A stretch of DNA of 64,000 bases, from contig BSQZ01000035.1 of NCBI GenBank assembly GCA_033239005.1, forward strand, positions 6,536,001 to 6,600,000. Direction: 5' to 3'. The position numbers and the translations under genes were made by a program. Positions 41,463 to 58,020 of this stretch are shown in pieces. This DNA is from Lamellibrachia satsuma (Eukaryota > Annelida > Polychaeta > Sabellida > Siboglinidae). The notes under the pieces were generated by a model, which saw only the letters and a program-made list of their open reading frames with translations, did not search any database and was not told the origin of the DNA. How positions within the stretch are numbered: position 1 is the stretch's first letter; each line of letters starts with the position of its first letter.

Positions 41463-41886
41463 CCACAAAAAACTCTTAAATGACAATGGGAGCATATCAG
41501 GAAGCATGTAACCCATTATGTTCACTACCATGTTGCACAAACCAACCATGTGTAGGCGGCCAAAGGTACCTATCGAAATACCAGAGACTGCAGAGGAGAC
41601 TCAGTTCTAGGCCGTCCCGAAGACATGACGATGTTCCCGCTTGCACAGCAAACATGAGTGCAACCGAGCCAAATATGTGTTTCCCTTCATAACAAGTAGG
41701 CTTCATATCACAATCGTTTTAAACATCATGCTTTATGAATAATGTGGCAAACGAATATTTAGCTGGTAGCAACGACCATTTACTTCTAGACATGCTAAGG
41801 CAACGAACTCGTGCACCTACTGTGTCGAATCGGCAATCGATATGTCTTCGTCTAACACCAAACACCTAACTATAAAACAAAACAAA

Positions 41887-42023
<137 letters not shown>

Positions 42024-42761
42024 TAGGCAGCCAGACAAACAGACAAGCATCAACAGTTTAAGATCGTGTCAGGCGCGCTGTTCACACGACAACAACGTTT
42101 GCTGTTGTGATCCACAGTAGAAACCACAAGAAAGTGACAATAGCTTCTGCCACTACGAGTATTTGTGTGAATGCAGTGTAAGTGTGAAAAGGTTTGAAAC
42201 AGGATCATCTCCATCATTATTAAAACAGCATGACACACAAAACAATTTCAGTCAATTCAGCTGCAACAACAGAGGCTCACACTAATAATAATAATAAGTA
42301 TTATTATTCACTTCTATGATTCCTATATCCTCAGGAACCTGAGCTCAGAGGCGCAACAAAACAGAATCATTAAGTATAATCGTGACCAGGGACGCGCAAA
42401 AGTCATATGTAACTAAGTATGTAAATTTATTTCCTTCTCACCATCATCATGTACGATATAAGGCAAACAAAAACAATGAAGATGAGGTGGCTACCAGAGA
42501 AGTATAAACTTATCGGGCTAGTAGCCAGTGACAATGACATCAGGAACCAATTAACTTGAAGATGTGTCATTGTCATTTGTTCTTAATGGGGCAAGGACAC
42601 CAGATTGGTTAATCATTTGGGTGAGGATGGTCCCAGCAATTGGGTTATAAATGTGGGCAGTTGGGTTGTTCATACTGGAGTGAGCATCGTGCATTAGTGT
42701 TAAACTCTCCAAGACATGACAATTTTGGAGGCTTGCTGGAGAAAGTTGTGAGACAACGAAC

Positions 42762-43030
42762 ATGGTTATTTCCTGTGTGGCTTACAGCTGTACGAATCGA
42801 CAGAATCTAAAAAAATTGCAAAGGTAAGAATCCTCAATTGTACAAAAATAGTTTAGTTGACTGTCAGCACGAACATGCATTACTGCATGGATAGATTGTG
42901 CATATAATAAGGTATTACGTAACTGTACCACGATCAGGTTGGTGCCCTCTCTCCCTCTTAGCACAAACCCTAGAGACCTGTGCCTTGAGCAGTGGCCAAG
43001 ACTTATTTGTAAAGAACAGTTCAATGACAG

Positions 43031-43031
<1 letters not shown>
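42762..43031 (+). pseudogene. THAP-like zinc-finger fragment, copy 2
   Basis: Same layout as copy 1, but with seven rather than eight A in the run, so the exon ends in phase 2 and joins in frame to the second piece. The domain is still shorter than a normal THAP and lacks the zinc-binding His. Downstream it is interrupted by about 400 bp of TA repeats. Confidence 0.4.
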
Positions 43032-43449
<418 letters not shown>

Positions 43450-44143
43450 CAACGTGTAAACAAACCGTAGGCAGGCCCTACTTTCAGGGCAATGCATGGT
43501 ACAGCATTGATCTTGCCCATTTAGACATGTACGATAACAAATGCAAGGCTGATGGAACGACAGCTACTATGGAACGACAGCTACTATGCTATGTAATATA
43601 ATATTCCACATTCCTAATGTTTTGATTCATCAGGCAAACATATGTAACTACAAACATATGTAACTACAAACATATGTAACTACAAACATATGCAACTACA
43701 AACATATGTAACTACAATCCCACAAAAAACTCTTAAATGACAATGGGAGCATATCAGGAAGCATGTAACCCATTATGTTCACTACCATGTTGCACAAACC
43801 AACCATGTGTAGGCGGCCAAAGGTACCTATCGAAATACCAGAGACTGCAGAGGAGACTCAGTTCTACGCCGTCCCGAAGACATGACGATGTTCCCGCTTG
43901 CATAGCAAACATGAGTGCAACCGAGCCAAATATGTGTTTCCCTTCATAACAAGTAGGCTTCATATCACAATCGTTTTAAACATCATGCTTTATGAATAAT
44001 GTGGCAAACGAATATTTAGCTGGTAGCAACGACCATTTACTTCTAGACATGCTAAGGCAACGAACTCGTGCACCTACTGTGTCGAATCGGCAATCGATAT
44101 GTCTTCGTCTAACACCAAACACCTAACTATAAAACAAAACAAA

Positions 44144-44188
<45 letters not shown>

Positions 44189-44459
44189 TAGGCAGCCAGA
44201 CAAACAGACAAGCATCAACAGTTTAAGATCGTGTCAGGGCGCGCTGTTCACACGACAACAACGTTTGCTGTTGTGATCCACAGTAGAAACCACAAGAAAG
44301 TGACAATAGCTTCTGCCACTACGAGTATTTGTGTGAATGCAGTGTAAGTGTGAAAAGGTTTAAAACAGGATCATCTCCATCATTATTAAAACAGCATGAC
44401 ACACAAAACAATTTCAGTCAATTCAGCTGCAACAACAGAGGCTCACACTAATAATAACA

Positions 44460-45964
44460 ATAAGTATTATTATTCACTTCTATGGTTCCTATATCCTCAG
44501 GAACCTGAGCTCAGAGGCGCAACAAAACAGAATCATTAAGTATAATCGTGACCAGGGACGCGCAAAAGTCAGTATGAGAACGAGGGACAACCGAACATTT
44601 ATGGTGGAAATGCAATTTGGAATAGATATGTCTTGAGTTTTTTTTCGGAAAATACCAATAGTTTCAGATGTTTTCAAAGTGATAGGGTGTTCATTCCAGA
44701 CACTAGGCGCAGCGACAGAGAAAGCACGTTTACCCAAGTGCAGTTTTGTTTTAGGTACAATAAGTTGTTGTGAAATGGATGATCTTAGCTGCCTTGGGAT
44801 ATTTGAAAGATGCAGGAGACAAGCCAAGTGGGGTGGTTGTTGTGTAGATAGAGCACGATTATGTAAGAGTGGACAGCTTAAAATTAATTCGATAAGACAC
44901 TGGAAGTCAGTGCAACTGTTTAAGTAGTGGTAGTGGTAGTGACGCTGAAAACCGAGGTGCCCTGAGATCCACATGTGTCAGACAATTTTGTACTCGTTGG
45001 AGTTTAGCCAAGTCTCGTTTAGCAATGTTATTTAGTAGTGACTTACAATAGTCAAGGCAGCTTCTAATTAATGCCATTGATATTGTTTTAGCAGTAGATA
45101 TGTGACGCCGAATTCGACGGAGATTACGAATATGATAGAAACAGGCTTTACATACTTGAGAAATATGCTGCGAAAGTTCAAGTCACTATCAAAGATAACA
45201 CCTGGAAATTGGAAAATGGTTGATGACCCTATTTCGTTGTTGTTTAGTGCTAATAATAATAAGGTCTGTTTTATCTGGATTAAGCTTTAGCTTACTTGAT
45301 TCCGTCCACAAGATATCAGTAAGACAATCACTAAAAGTCGAAACAGATTCTTGTGCATTTGATTGTGAAAGTGATATGTAAACCTGTGTGTCATCAGCAT
45401 AAAGGTGATGACTGAGATTATGATTAGCAATAACTTGGCTGAGCGATGTAGTATATAAGCTCAACAGAACAGGGCCGAGGACGGATCCTTGCGGCACTCC
45501 AAATGGAAGGTGTTGTGGGCAAGATAATGTGCCAGATATGTTAATAATTTGAATTATGTCTGAAAAGTATGATTTGAACCACCGAAGAGCTGGGGCAGAA
45601 ATGCTAAAATGTCCATGAAGGCATTGTAAAAGGATTAAATGATCAATTGTATCGAAAGCAGCTGAGAGATCAAGTAAAGTGAGTGCTGTGACTTTGCCAT
45701 TGTCCATGTTATCAATTATATCATTGTGTATCGTGAGAAGAGCTGTTTCGGAAGAGTGGAATCGTTTATATGCAGACTGAAGATCATTTGATAAGTGATG
45801 GTTGTAAATATGTTCATGAAGGCGATTAGCAACCACTTTTTCCAATATGTTTGCCAGAAAACTGAGATTGGAGATAAGACGATAATTCTTTAGGTAATTT
45901 TTGCACAAAGTTTGTTTTTTAATAAGAGGATTTACAAGAGCTTGTTTGACATCACTACCATACA
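44460..45964 (-). mobile_element. CR1/L2-like LINE with RT palm
   Basis: Minus 45960-45189 encodes NYRLISNLSFLANILEKVVA, LLDLSAAFDTIDHLILLQCL, FGVPQGSVLGPVLLSLYTTS and LSHHLYADDTQVYISLSQSN with an intact YADD, then LNPDKTDLIII. Minus 44974-44489 adds the C-terminus (LIVPKTKLHLGKRAFSVAAP). Frame breaks near 45000-45190. It is 5' truncated at a (CGCA)n tract and ends at a TTA-rich tail. It is the best-preserved RT in the window but not intact. Confidence 0.93.
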
Positions 45965-45965
45965 C

Positions 45966-46006
<41 letters not shown>

Positions 46007-46008
46007 CA
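45965..46008. repeat. (CGCA)n microsatellite
   Basis: About 11 units at the truncated 5' end of the LINE. Confidence 0.95.
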
Positions 46009-46289
46009 GACAGGCACGTGCACGCTCGCACGTGTTGTCGTGTCTCCTCTTGGTCTTCTATAATATAATATAATACAGGTTTGGCAGTCTTGGCAGCAGT
46101 GCCCTGAGGATGAGTTTCTCATCATATTCGAGGTTCTTCAGTTCTGGGCCTATTAGTATCGTTGTCCGACGTCGCTAGTCTCGATGGAAGTGGTGGAGGT
46201 CCGTCAGGGTAGGAACATCTTCTTACAAGATAAGCAGAAACCGACACAGTCGTGGAAAATACATATTGGAGCAGGAACGCGTCCGTACT

Positions 46290-46435
46290 TCCCTGTTACT
46301 TACCTTCATATAGCGGCCGCCGAGGTGACGTACTAACTAGTATGACGTAACGCATGCAACTAGATGTATCATTTCCGGTGCAAATTAACGAATCACGTAA
46401 CGTCGCCACTTCCGGTGTATTTCACAATGATAAAT
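46290..46435. promoter_or_regulatory. Promoter-like CpG patch with ETS and CRE-type motifs
   Basis: Within 150 bp are GCGGCCGC, GGTGACGTAC, TATGACGTAA, two CCGGTG-type ETS sites (ATTTCCGGTG, ACTTCCGGTG) and ACGTAACGTC. On the minus strand TATATGAAG is followed by a perfect GTAAGTAAC donor at 46309, a possible short first exon. No downstream exon identified; speculative. Confidence 0.3.
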
Positions 46436-47569
46436 GTATTACCTATATAATATTTAAAGAAGTATTCGAGTTTTAACCAAACTTGACATTGTTACCGGAG
46501 AGATCTATAATTATTGTTACTGAATTTAGGCTGGGTAACACAAAGTTGCCTATTGAAACAGTACTGATGGAAATGAAATATACAACTAGTGAAGTTCTCA
46601 ATATCATTAAAGAATCTAACAGATCGTGTGATCTTGATTCAAAATAATGTTAACATTGTTGAAAAAAAATTACTCTTGCATGTGAATGCACTTAATTAGC
46701 CACTTGTATTACCGTGACATTGTGGCGTCGCATATGACAAATGTTCTACGTCATTAACATTGTATACGCCTCTACAAACACCGGATGACACTGACAGTGA
46801 CAAGCAGTTTGTCGAAGGTTGTTCAATAATTCATACGTGATCAAGTGTGTTATAAATGAAAATAATGCGATCATTTTATAATGTTATTTCGTTTTGTAAG
46901 ACGTTTACATTTCAGTTTCAGCCACGGGAAAACAGGGAACAAAACTAAAATATAAATGTTAAAAGACAACGGCAACGATGCGCCTGGGAGATATTGAGGA
47001 ATGGGCATGTATGCGAAGAGCAAATTCATACATTAATCATCCGATTCTTTTTAAGCTTAAATACTACATTTCACAAACAAATATGTTGGTGTGTCAATAT
47101 GGTTTATATCGCTAACGATTAATTAGTATTTTGTAATTTGATTTTGTTCATGAAAACACCTACGCTTGTTTTTGTCAAGTTCAACTTAGGAAAACAAATC
47201 ACACGAATCCTGAAAATTATGACGATTGCCACAGTTTGTTTCCCTAGTTATCAATAAATAAACGTATAACAACGTATCAATATAAAACATTATAAATTCA
47301 TAGCATACAGCAATTACTTAAGAGCCCTTAAAACTTACCAAGTAGGCGGAGCTTAAGATGTTAACATCTACTGCGCATGACACGAGCAAGTTTGTAAGAA
47401 AAAATTGCTTGTATTACTTACTAACTAAACGGATAAACTAAACGTACTGCTAAAATGATACAAAAACAAGTTTCTCAGTCATTGCACAATTTATACTCCT
47501 GATCTAACTTCAGTACTATGGTTCCTAAAATGCATGATTATTGATCAGTTGTAAGCCAAAGTACTGCGC
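46436..47569. other. No gene seen
   Basis: AT-rich, no coding frame, no repeat recognised. Confidence 0.4.
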
Positions 47570-47571
47570 TG

Positions 47572-47619
<48 letters not shown>

Positions 47620-47622
47620 TGT
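47570..47622. repeat. (GTGC)n microsatellite
   Basis: About 13 units of GTGC. Confidence 0.95.
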
Positions 47623-47844
47623 CGTGTTGGTATTTTGATAGTTCTTATCGTAGTCAGCTTAGCTTTACATCACAGATAATGATGATTCTAATTGTATGTA
47701 AGAAACTTGTATATATGCAACGCAGTTATGTATTTTTTGTATTTCAGATCGTAGGTCAATATCGACAACCTAGCCTCGATTATCCAGGCTCCGTGATGTG
47801 GCGCCACCGTTTGTCGCACATATCATCGCCTGGATGCAGAGTGT

Positions 47845-48380
47845 AATTTTCATATTCACACTACTAGCATTAACACAATCATTTGGCAGTTTGTTCCATT
47901 CATGTATCACCCTCTGTGAGAAAGAATACTTTCTCATGTCCAACCTACACTGTTCCTTAACTAATGCTGCTTTGTTTCCTCTGGTTCTACTGCCTTCTTT
48001 AAGTTTGAAGAACATATTCCTATCAACATCCTCATAACCGTTCACTATTTTAAACAGTTCTATTTAGTCTCCTCTTAGTCAACTGGTCTCTACTGTTGTC
48101 AAACCACATTGTAATAAGCGACTTTCGTAACCAAGGTCTCTCAATTCTGGAATCATTTTAGTTGCTCTTCGTTGTATTCTTTCTAGCTTGTCTATGTCCT
48201 TCTTACGATACGGCCTCCAAGCTTGAATACAATATTCTAAATGTGGTCTAACTATTGCTTTGTACAGGGGTACAATTAGCTGTTTCTCCTTATACGTGAT
48301 AGTTCTCCTAATCAGCCCTAGAATTTGATTTCCTTTCGAAGCAGCAATCCCACATTGCTCTGAAGATTCTGTGTGCATAC
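47845..48380 (-). mobile_element. CR1/L2-like LINE ORF2 3' part, second copy
   Basis: Minus 48378-48079 reads GLIRRTITYKEKQLIVPLYK, PHLEYCIQAWRPYRKKDIDK and RATKMIPELRDLGYESRLL. After a frame break, minus 48045-47845 reads NGYEDVDRNMFFKLKEGSRT and NKLPNDCVNASSVNM. It is about 90 percent or more similar by eye to 4443-4880 but extends further 5'. Confidence 0.92.
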
Positions 48381-48989
48381 ATAATTAGCTAATTACGATG
48401 TCATCCGGGAATTTGGCTGATTCGTAAAATAAGAGTTAATTTTTATTTATTTATACGATGCAGTTCGAATTATCTTTAAACTTATATTGACACAAGTGTC
48501 CGACTGAAAAATTAAATGAGGCAAACAAAATGTTCAGTGAGTGGTGACAGTGGGTAACAACGAGGCCACGCCTCTGCTGCCAGACTCTCTTCTCGACGGA
48601 TTCACGAAGCCAAGCAAGAGTCGGATTTGCGGTGCTAAACATAGGCTACCAGAATAATGTAGTTTTTAATCACCAGACTACGAATACACCTTAACGCAAT
48701 GCGCCCTGGAATAGGTGTCCACAAAATAATCGTTGAATGCCAAATGACCCCAGTCACGCAGACATTGACCTGTGCAGTGGACACGACTCCTTTAATTGTG
48801 TTGAATGAAAACAACATAGGAGATGCTATTCAAGGGACAAATGCGTTACTGTTACTAATTTATCTGTAAAGAGCAGTGCGCACACGGTATGCCTCACTTA
48901 CAATACAACAGTTCTTAAAATAGTGAATGGTTATGGAAATATTAATAGAAGTTTAGCTTATGGAAGGTACGCGAACTAGAGAACACGAA

Positions 48990-49150
48990 GCAGTGTTAGT
49001 AATAGAACAGTGTAGATTTTATAATAGGAAAGAAAGTATTAGTTTTTACTGCGGACGATAAATGAATGTAACACGTTATCCAATGATTGTGTAAATGAAT
49101 AGTTGGAATGAAATGCATAGTAAATATGATGCGAAATTAATGATGAGTAT
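48990..49150 (+). mobile_element. Decayed CR1-like LINE C-terminal relic
   Basis: CAGTGTAGATTTTATAATAG and CCAATGATTGTGTAAATGAA correspond to the QCRLDMRKYSF and LPNDCVN coding positions of the 4443 and 47845 copies. Frame is lost. Confidence 0.5.
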
Positions 49151-49611
49151 ATATGTCACCCTGTCAAGTTTAATGTTAATACAAATATGTTATATGCTTG
49201 TTTTTATTTCAATATTTTTTCTGATAGGGATGTCAACAAACGACGCTGCTGATTCAGACGGACGAGAATCCGTTACGATTTGGCCGACTTTCAACTTTTC
49301 ATTGCATGAGTACTACTTGTGTAACATTTATTTCTTTGCAACTTTAAAGGTTTATTGTGTAAATGCCCTTCGAAGTGGCTGCCTCTCGTGCGATTTCTGT
49401 CCGATCGTTTCGCCGCGGCCCCGCACCGCGTTTAGGGGCACCTTCTTCAACAACAAACTGGCACCGAATCTCGATATCATATGTATTTATGTTGCTTATC
49501 AAATTAAAGCTAATATAATATGCTTTTTAGATTTCGAATAGCACCGCAAGCAGTTTATTGTAACGTTATGAAAAATGGCTAGGAACAGAAATATTGTCTC
49601 GTTCCCGTCAT

Positions 49612-49745
49612 CGTGTTACTGTCAACACGTTGTCGCATCGTGTTACTGTCAACACGTTGTCGCATCGTGTTACTGTCAACACGTTGTCGCATCGTGTTAC
49701 TGTCAACACATTGTCGCATCGTGTTACTGTCAACACGTTGTCACA
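49612..49745. repeat. 27-bp minisatellite, five copies
   Basis: Units of CATCGTGTTACTGTCAACAC-GTTGTCG. Each contains GTGTT-ACTGTC-AACAC, a 5-bp stem hairpin. Because 27 is divisible by three, several frames stay open. Confidence 0.95.
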
Positions 49746-50545
49746 AACAATAATCTATTACATTACACCTTTTAAAATCTATCCTAACCATCACCATTTT
49801 TGTCCCCAGAGCTTTGAAACAATCACCCTCCTAATTTGAACGTTCGGAAGTTTCCCTGATCGGCTTCTGGAAAAATCGTTTAAAACCAATTATATTGAGT
49901 CAAGTTAATGCGCGTTTGCTCCGTTCACGTGACCGATGAGTGACAGTTGCTGCGGGCGAATTGACTTTGAAGTTATTGGTTTGTGGTTTCTATTCCTTGA
50001 CGACGGAATACGCTGGAGGAACTGATGTAATGTTAACTCAACGCAAATTAACATTAATGCTTATGACGTGTGCGTGCGTGCAAATTAGGCCAACAAAGAC
50101 TGGTAAAATGTTACAGTTTTCTACAAGCTGAAAATCTAGAATTAGAAATCTATTAATGTGCAAAATTTCATTAATGATATTTTTTGCTACAGTCTTAATG
50201 AAATATGCACACATCTTTGGTCCATTTTCTGTTTCAGTGTTACTGTATTTCAATTTCTCATGGCTGCAGCTATATCATAAAAATATAAAACAAAAGAGAT
50301 CTGCAATTTAAAATTACCATTGACATCAGTATTTGTGAAAAGAAATTATTTCTGAGAAGATTGTCACATCGCGTACAGCTAGAATTCATCCTGCAGGAAC
50401 CAATAGTTGATAACAATTGTTTCCCCGTTTTCTGTTGCCGTCTTTCGTCGCCTATTCTCTGGATATGAGTTATCCGTCTCAGTCTCTTCTCATCTAGCTT
50501 CCTTTCAGATGATTCTTTATTCCAATCTCTTCTGTTCTTATCTTG
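49746..50545. other. No gene seen
   Basis: No coding frame I can support; ends at a TA array. Confidence 0.4.
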
Positions 50546-50548
50546 CAT

Positions 50549-50658
<110 letters not shown>

Positions 50659-51248
50659 TTAAAGAAGTGAATTTAGTTGAATAGAAGCAAAAATGTGTGT
50701 TTGCTGTGACCTCCTTGGTTGCTCGATGCACTACTTAGGCACACGTCACCGCATGAGTGTAATTAGTGTGTCTGTCACCAAGCCAAATATTGCCAATAAC
50801 GCAGTAAATGTAGGATGTAACTCGTGATCCGTGGTATTTTTGACATATTTGTCGCCTGGAGTTTAGTCAAACTGCCCAGATCTAAGACACATTATTGGAA
50901 CAGTTCTCCACACTGTTCATACGTGACGTCACCATCACCTTCTTTCCAGCGTTTATTAGTGGCCGTTTCGTCATCGTGAACTGCAGAACGTACCCATGTT
51001 TGCCTAAAAGCTCTTTGGACAAGGTACGTTTAACAGAAGTATAATGTCACTGCTAAGTAATGACAATAAACCACTACCAGAAATTGTTACGATTCCTTAG
51101 GCAGAATACCTATTGAAATGCCAACCAGTTAATTAGGAGATGACTGCTGACCAGTTAATTAGTTCTCCAGTTGCTTGTTGTTGTTGTACGAAGTCTGTTG
51201 CCCTAATGCCGCACACGTAGCCGGTATTAGATTAACGATATCGGGGGC

Positions 51249-51623
51249 ATGGCACATTTTTGTTTGGGTGGGGCTTACCCAGTGCGTAGAAAACGAAGAT
51301 CGAGACGCGTGGTATTGACTATGGAGGTAATCCCATACATACAAGAACATACTGTGTGTGATGACAAACAAAAAAATACAGCGTACGACACTGACATACC
51401 AGAAAATAATACTGGAAAATGCCCCGATTCAAAGCAAGCGAAGAGAGATTCTAAGCAGCTATTAAGATGGATTATGATGGCTTTTGTGGCGGCCTGGTGC
51501 GAGTGCTTCAGTTGTACCATTGTTAAATCGGCTCTGCACGTAGTAGTGGCCACGTTGCGCTTTCGTGGGGTATACATACGTCATCCAGCAGATAATACAA
51601 ATTACATTGTCTACCCTGGGTAG
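51249..51623 (+). CDS. Unassigned ORF, 124 codons
   Basis: Starts MAHFCLGGAYPVRRKRRSRR. It has an acidic, Lys-rich middle and then one hydrophobic segment (WIMMAFVAAWCECFSCTIVK). The stop overlaps a GGTAGGTAAG donor-like site, so it may be an exon. I do not recognise it and a chance frame is possible. Confidence 0.2.
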   Translation: MAHFCLGGAYPVRRKRRSRRVVLTMEVIPYIQEHTVCDDKQKNTAYDTDIPENNTGKCPDSKQAKRDSKQLLRWIMMAFVAAWCECFSCTIVKSALHVVVATLRFRGVYIRHPADNTNYIVYPG

Positions 51624-52139
51624 GTAAGCACTAAAGTATGACATGACCGATGCTTGATGATGCATTCAAAGGAAATTGCAAATTCCTAACAAATAAGATA
51701 TAATCCAAAATCAACACAAGACCCTCCAATTCTGTTGTCATCTCAGTCTGACCAAAACTATGCTGACGCGTCTAAGCGATTTTGTATCAAGTTGTACGTA
51801 TCAGACCATCATTATTGTATACCAGTTTGCAAATAATGCGTCGGGCTGCAACTAATAATGGCAATAACTCTGCAACAGGATTGTAAGAATATAGCCCTTC
51901 ATTGCATTGGCAATGACATTGAACAGTTGACTTCATTCCACTTAGATATGGGTATATTAAAAGTGGGAAAGATCGGTTGATGCATAGCATATAGGCCTAT
52001 TGGCATCGAAAAGCTGCCGTCAGGATAGATAAAGTAAATAAATAGGTTATGATTTACTTTGTTTCCACGCGTATTTTTATTATATAGTGAAATCATTCTA
52101 ATATATGAAAGACATCAGCATGATGCATGTCACTCACTA

Positions 52140-52830
52140 AATCCTCCTCACTCCTGCTGGAGCATAAGGCACCAACACATCTCCTCCAGCCAACACGGTC
52201 ATGGGCGGGTCAGCCATGTTTGATCCCGGTATTTCCAGCCATCTTCATCTCTTCTTCAACAGTCCTTCTCCGGGTGTCCAGTGGGCTGTCTCTTTTTTCA
52301 GGTGGTGTCCGTTGCAGAGCGGCTTATGGAAGTCTATTCCTGTCCATGCGGAGAACATGGCCAAACCATCTCCATCTTCTCTGCTTCACCTCATCGACGA
52401 TGTCGTTGATGTTGGTGCGTTCTGTGATTTCTTTGTTTGTCACTCGCTGCTCCCGACGTATTCTGAGGGTTTGGTTGGGTTATCTTAAGACCAACTGTTT
52501 CTGCTGTGTTGCCTACTTTGTCAATTTTTCATGAATGTCCTTTTTGGAGTGGGATATCAGCGTCGTAAGCGAAGTATGTATCTTCTAATCATCTAGTCGT
52601 GCAGTTAGTCCCCATACGAATCTTCTTGGTCGATCACTGGTGGCTTTCCTCATCACAAAGTCAATGACGTCCAGAAAGAATAACGGCGAGATGACGTATC
52701 CCTGCCTTACCCCAGGCCTCACATGGAACCACTCGCTCTGTTGTCCATCGTGCCACACGCAACACTGATTGTCTGCATACATGTCTTTCAGGATGTTGAT
52801 CACCCTTGGAGGGAAGCTGTACGCTTGTAG
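52140..52830 (-). mobile_element. LINE ORF2 3' part (RT palm to C-terminus)
   Basis: Minus 52803-52585 encodes MINILKDMYADNQCCVWHDG and VRPGVRQGYVISPLFFLDVI followed by DFVMRKATSDRPRR. Further on, 52440-52230 gives a decayed RWRWFGHVLRMDRNRLPKAA. This layout is typical of non-LTR elements whose ORF2 ends with a WLGHVLRM block. Confidence 0.9.
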
Positions 52831-52927
52831 GGATGGATGGTGGATGCTGTCTAACGCACTTTTTGTAATTGATGTAGATATATGATTTCGGTCACTGATA
52901 TTCTATTGTCCGAATTATAACTATCTG

Positions 52928-53475
<548 letters not shown>

Positions 53476-53499
53476 CATGCCTGTTATCCTGTAGTATGT

Positions 53500-55620
<2,121 letters not shown>

Positions 55621-56535
55621 TTAACAATTTATATCTGAACTTGTGTTATGTAATATGGGCAATTATAAAGTAGCATTACCTGAACCCTCGTTGTTATCAG
55701 AATTAATAGGTTATAGTTTTCATCATAATATCATTAATACCATTCATTATGTGACGAGTTGCTAGTCACACCCATAGCCCTACTCCATTCTCATCCTTAA
55801 CTTGGGATCAAGCAATGGTGGATTTAAAGCCCCTAAGATACGTCGACAGAATAATCAAAAGGCTGGAAAGGTCATAGTCACCAAGGCAGCCAGAGAATGT
55901 ACCTTAAGAATATGATTAATTAAGCTATCCACCTTTATGATTAATTAGGCTATCCACATAGGCATTGTTTAACTTGAAGAGTATCCGGCCAGTTTTACCA
56001 AGGCAGAGCAACAACAATTATGTTTCCAAGAAGATTCCAAATAATTGCGTGGGTTCGCGTAAATTAATTCGCCGAATGGTATGTAATTTTCAATTGCTAT
56101 CCATCTCACTGCTGGAGGCAAGCTGCTGGAGGTAAGTGTTATAATGAATTAATTAAAACTGGAATATCATTATTCCACGTGTGGCATCGCAACGACATTC
56201 ATTCTGCAAATGATCATTGGCCGAGCAAGTCCATCTCCTGAAGCAAGACGTGAACTGGCACATTTCCTAACAAGTAAGTGGCTAGCGGCGTTATATAACT
56301 ATGTTTGTGGTGTCTCCCCAGAGATTGTCCAATACAGCTATTACATCATCGAGTTGACTTTAAGAGCACTAGTTGTAGTAAAAGTGGAGTTTCATAAACG
56401 CAACGTAGTTGACAACCAGTAGTCGCCGGAAGGTCAACAATGGTCAGTTTATCTGCTTCGTTTGCGGGCAATTCTACAGTTGATTCTTGTTCACATACTG
56501 GTTCTGACCATTAATGTTCTTGTTCTGATGTTTAC
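55621..56535. other. No gene recognised
   Basis: A 70-codon + frame at 56210-56422 starts MIIGRASPSPEARRELAHFL; not recognised, probably chance. Confidence 0.35.
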
Positions 56536-57475
56536 GTGGTAACCTTGATTGTTTTTTCCCCGACACCTATGCTGAGCCAGAATTTCATACCGGCCGTCTC
56601 AGCACGGAATTTAGGAGTCACCCTTGAGAATAATTTAAATTTTAGACAGCACATTTCACAAACTTGTCGTTGCTGCTTTTATCACATTCGTGCCCTTCGT
56701 CGTATTCGCCGATATATATATATATATATATGTTTTGCTGTCGTAAAAACTATTGCAACTGCACTTGTTAGCTGTAGACTTGACTATTGCAATTCCCTTT
56801 AGGACAATATTGCTCTCAGTGACATATTGACAATTGTGTGCAAAATTATTTGGCAAGGGTAGTTACCCGATCTCTTCGTTGCTCTCACTCAGCACCACTT
56901 CTTAAATCATTGCATTGGCTCCCTGTCCAATATCGCATTATTGCTAAGATCTGCACAAATACCTACCAAACACTTTCATCCAAGCAACCAGCATATTTAC
57001 AATCACCGCTGACTCCTGCAAGACTGCCTAGACAACTTCCATCGTCTAATTCCAATCTACTTTTTGTTCCCAGTGTTAAGACAAATGTCGGAACTAGAGC
57101 TTTTTCAGTTGCTGCACCGGCTCTGTGGAACTCAATCCCTGTTAGTGGAAATCTAACAACATTTCGCTTGAACTAAAAACCCACCTGTTGAATCAGGCTC
57201 ATCCTCCATAGCTTCCCGTCGTACCAGTCCAACTGTTTACAACTAGAACTGGTTATCGACAGGGAACTGCTTAACTCCTTTTGTTTTGGTGCGCTGTCGA
57301 GCTTGGGTCTCCAGGGGATTTTAGCGCAATGGAATCATTTTATATTGTATTGTATAATTCAAACATCTAATTGTAGTCATCTATAATGATGTATCGTGAT
57401 CCACTGTGGCAGTGTGCATACATTTAAAAACAAAATTAAGGAATATTGTGTAGCGGGGCTAATTGACGCAAGACA
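56536..57475 (+). mobile_element. LINE ORF2 C-terminal part and 3' UTR
   Basis: The + strand reads ARNLGVTLENNLNFRQHISQ, CRLDYCNSL, then after a frame break SLRCSHSAPLLKSLHWLPVQ, YRIIAKICT and VGTRAFSVAAPALWNSIPVS, the standard C-terminus of CR1/L2-type ORF2. The 3' UTR contains CTGCTTAACTCCTTTTGTTT. The same family supplies the fragments at 7820 and 28950. Confidence 0.92.
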
Positions 57476-58020
57476 TTCTTGTCTATTTTATTTCAATGCC
57501 AGAATAAACCATGCAAGCATAAACAGATTTTCACTTATTTATTCCTAAATATGGCATATACTAATTATGGTCGTACGTAAACCTTTTGCTAATTGCAGCC
57601 CAATTAGATTACAACCGCATTAATTACAACAGCCGTATTAACTACTTACATGACTGAGGACTCGTTCAAGTGGTCTACTGTTTAACACAGAGACACAAAA
57701 CACAACCCGACTTGCCTACGCAATATATATTGAAGTCACACCAAATGCCAACCCTAGCATATTGCCATTCTCCCATCACATCTCGATATCACACCAGGAC
57801 CCACTTGAGACATGTCATGTATGGGACATGTCAGCATTGGTCTAAAAAACAGATGATCATGATAATTTTGTTATGGCTAAGACAGTACAGATTTACTTAC
57901 AAATGCTAATTAGCATGTTGGAGTGTTGCACGCGTCAGACATTCGTGCAATTGGACAAACAGTCGTGAAGAGGTTCAGCAGACTGGTCGTTGTTATCCAA
58001 TATAGATATTTTCTAAAATT

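Noticed and set aside
49095..49541. 148-codon + ORF with hydrophobic start
   Set aside because: Its beginning overlaps a LINE relic and the rest shows no family signal; probably a chance frame.
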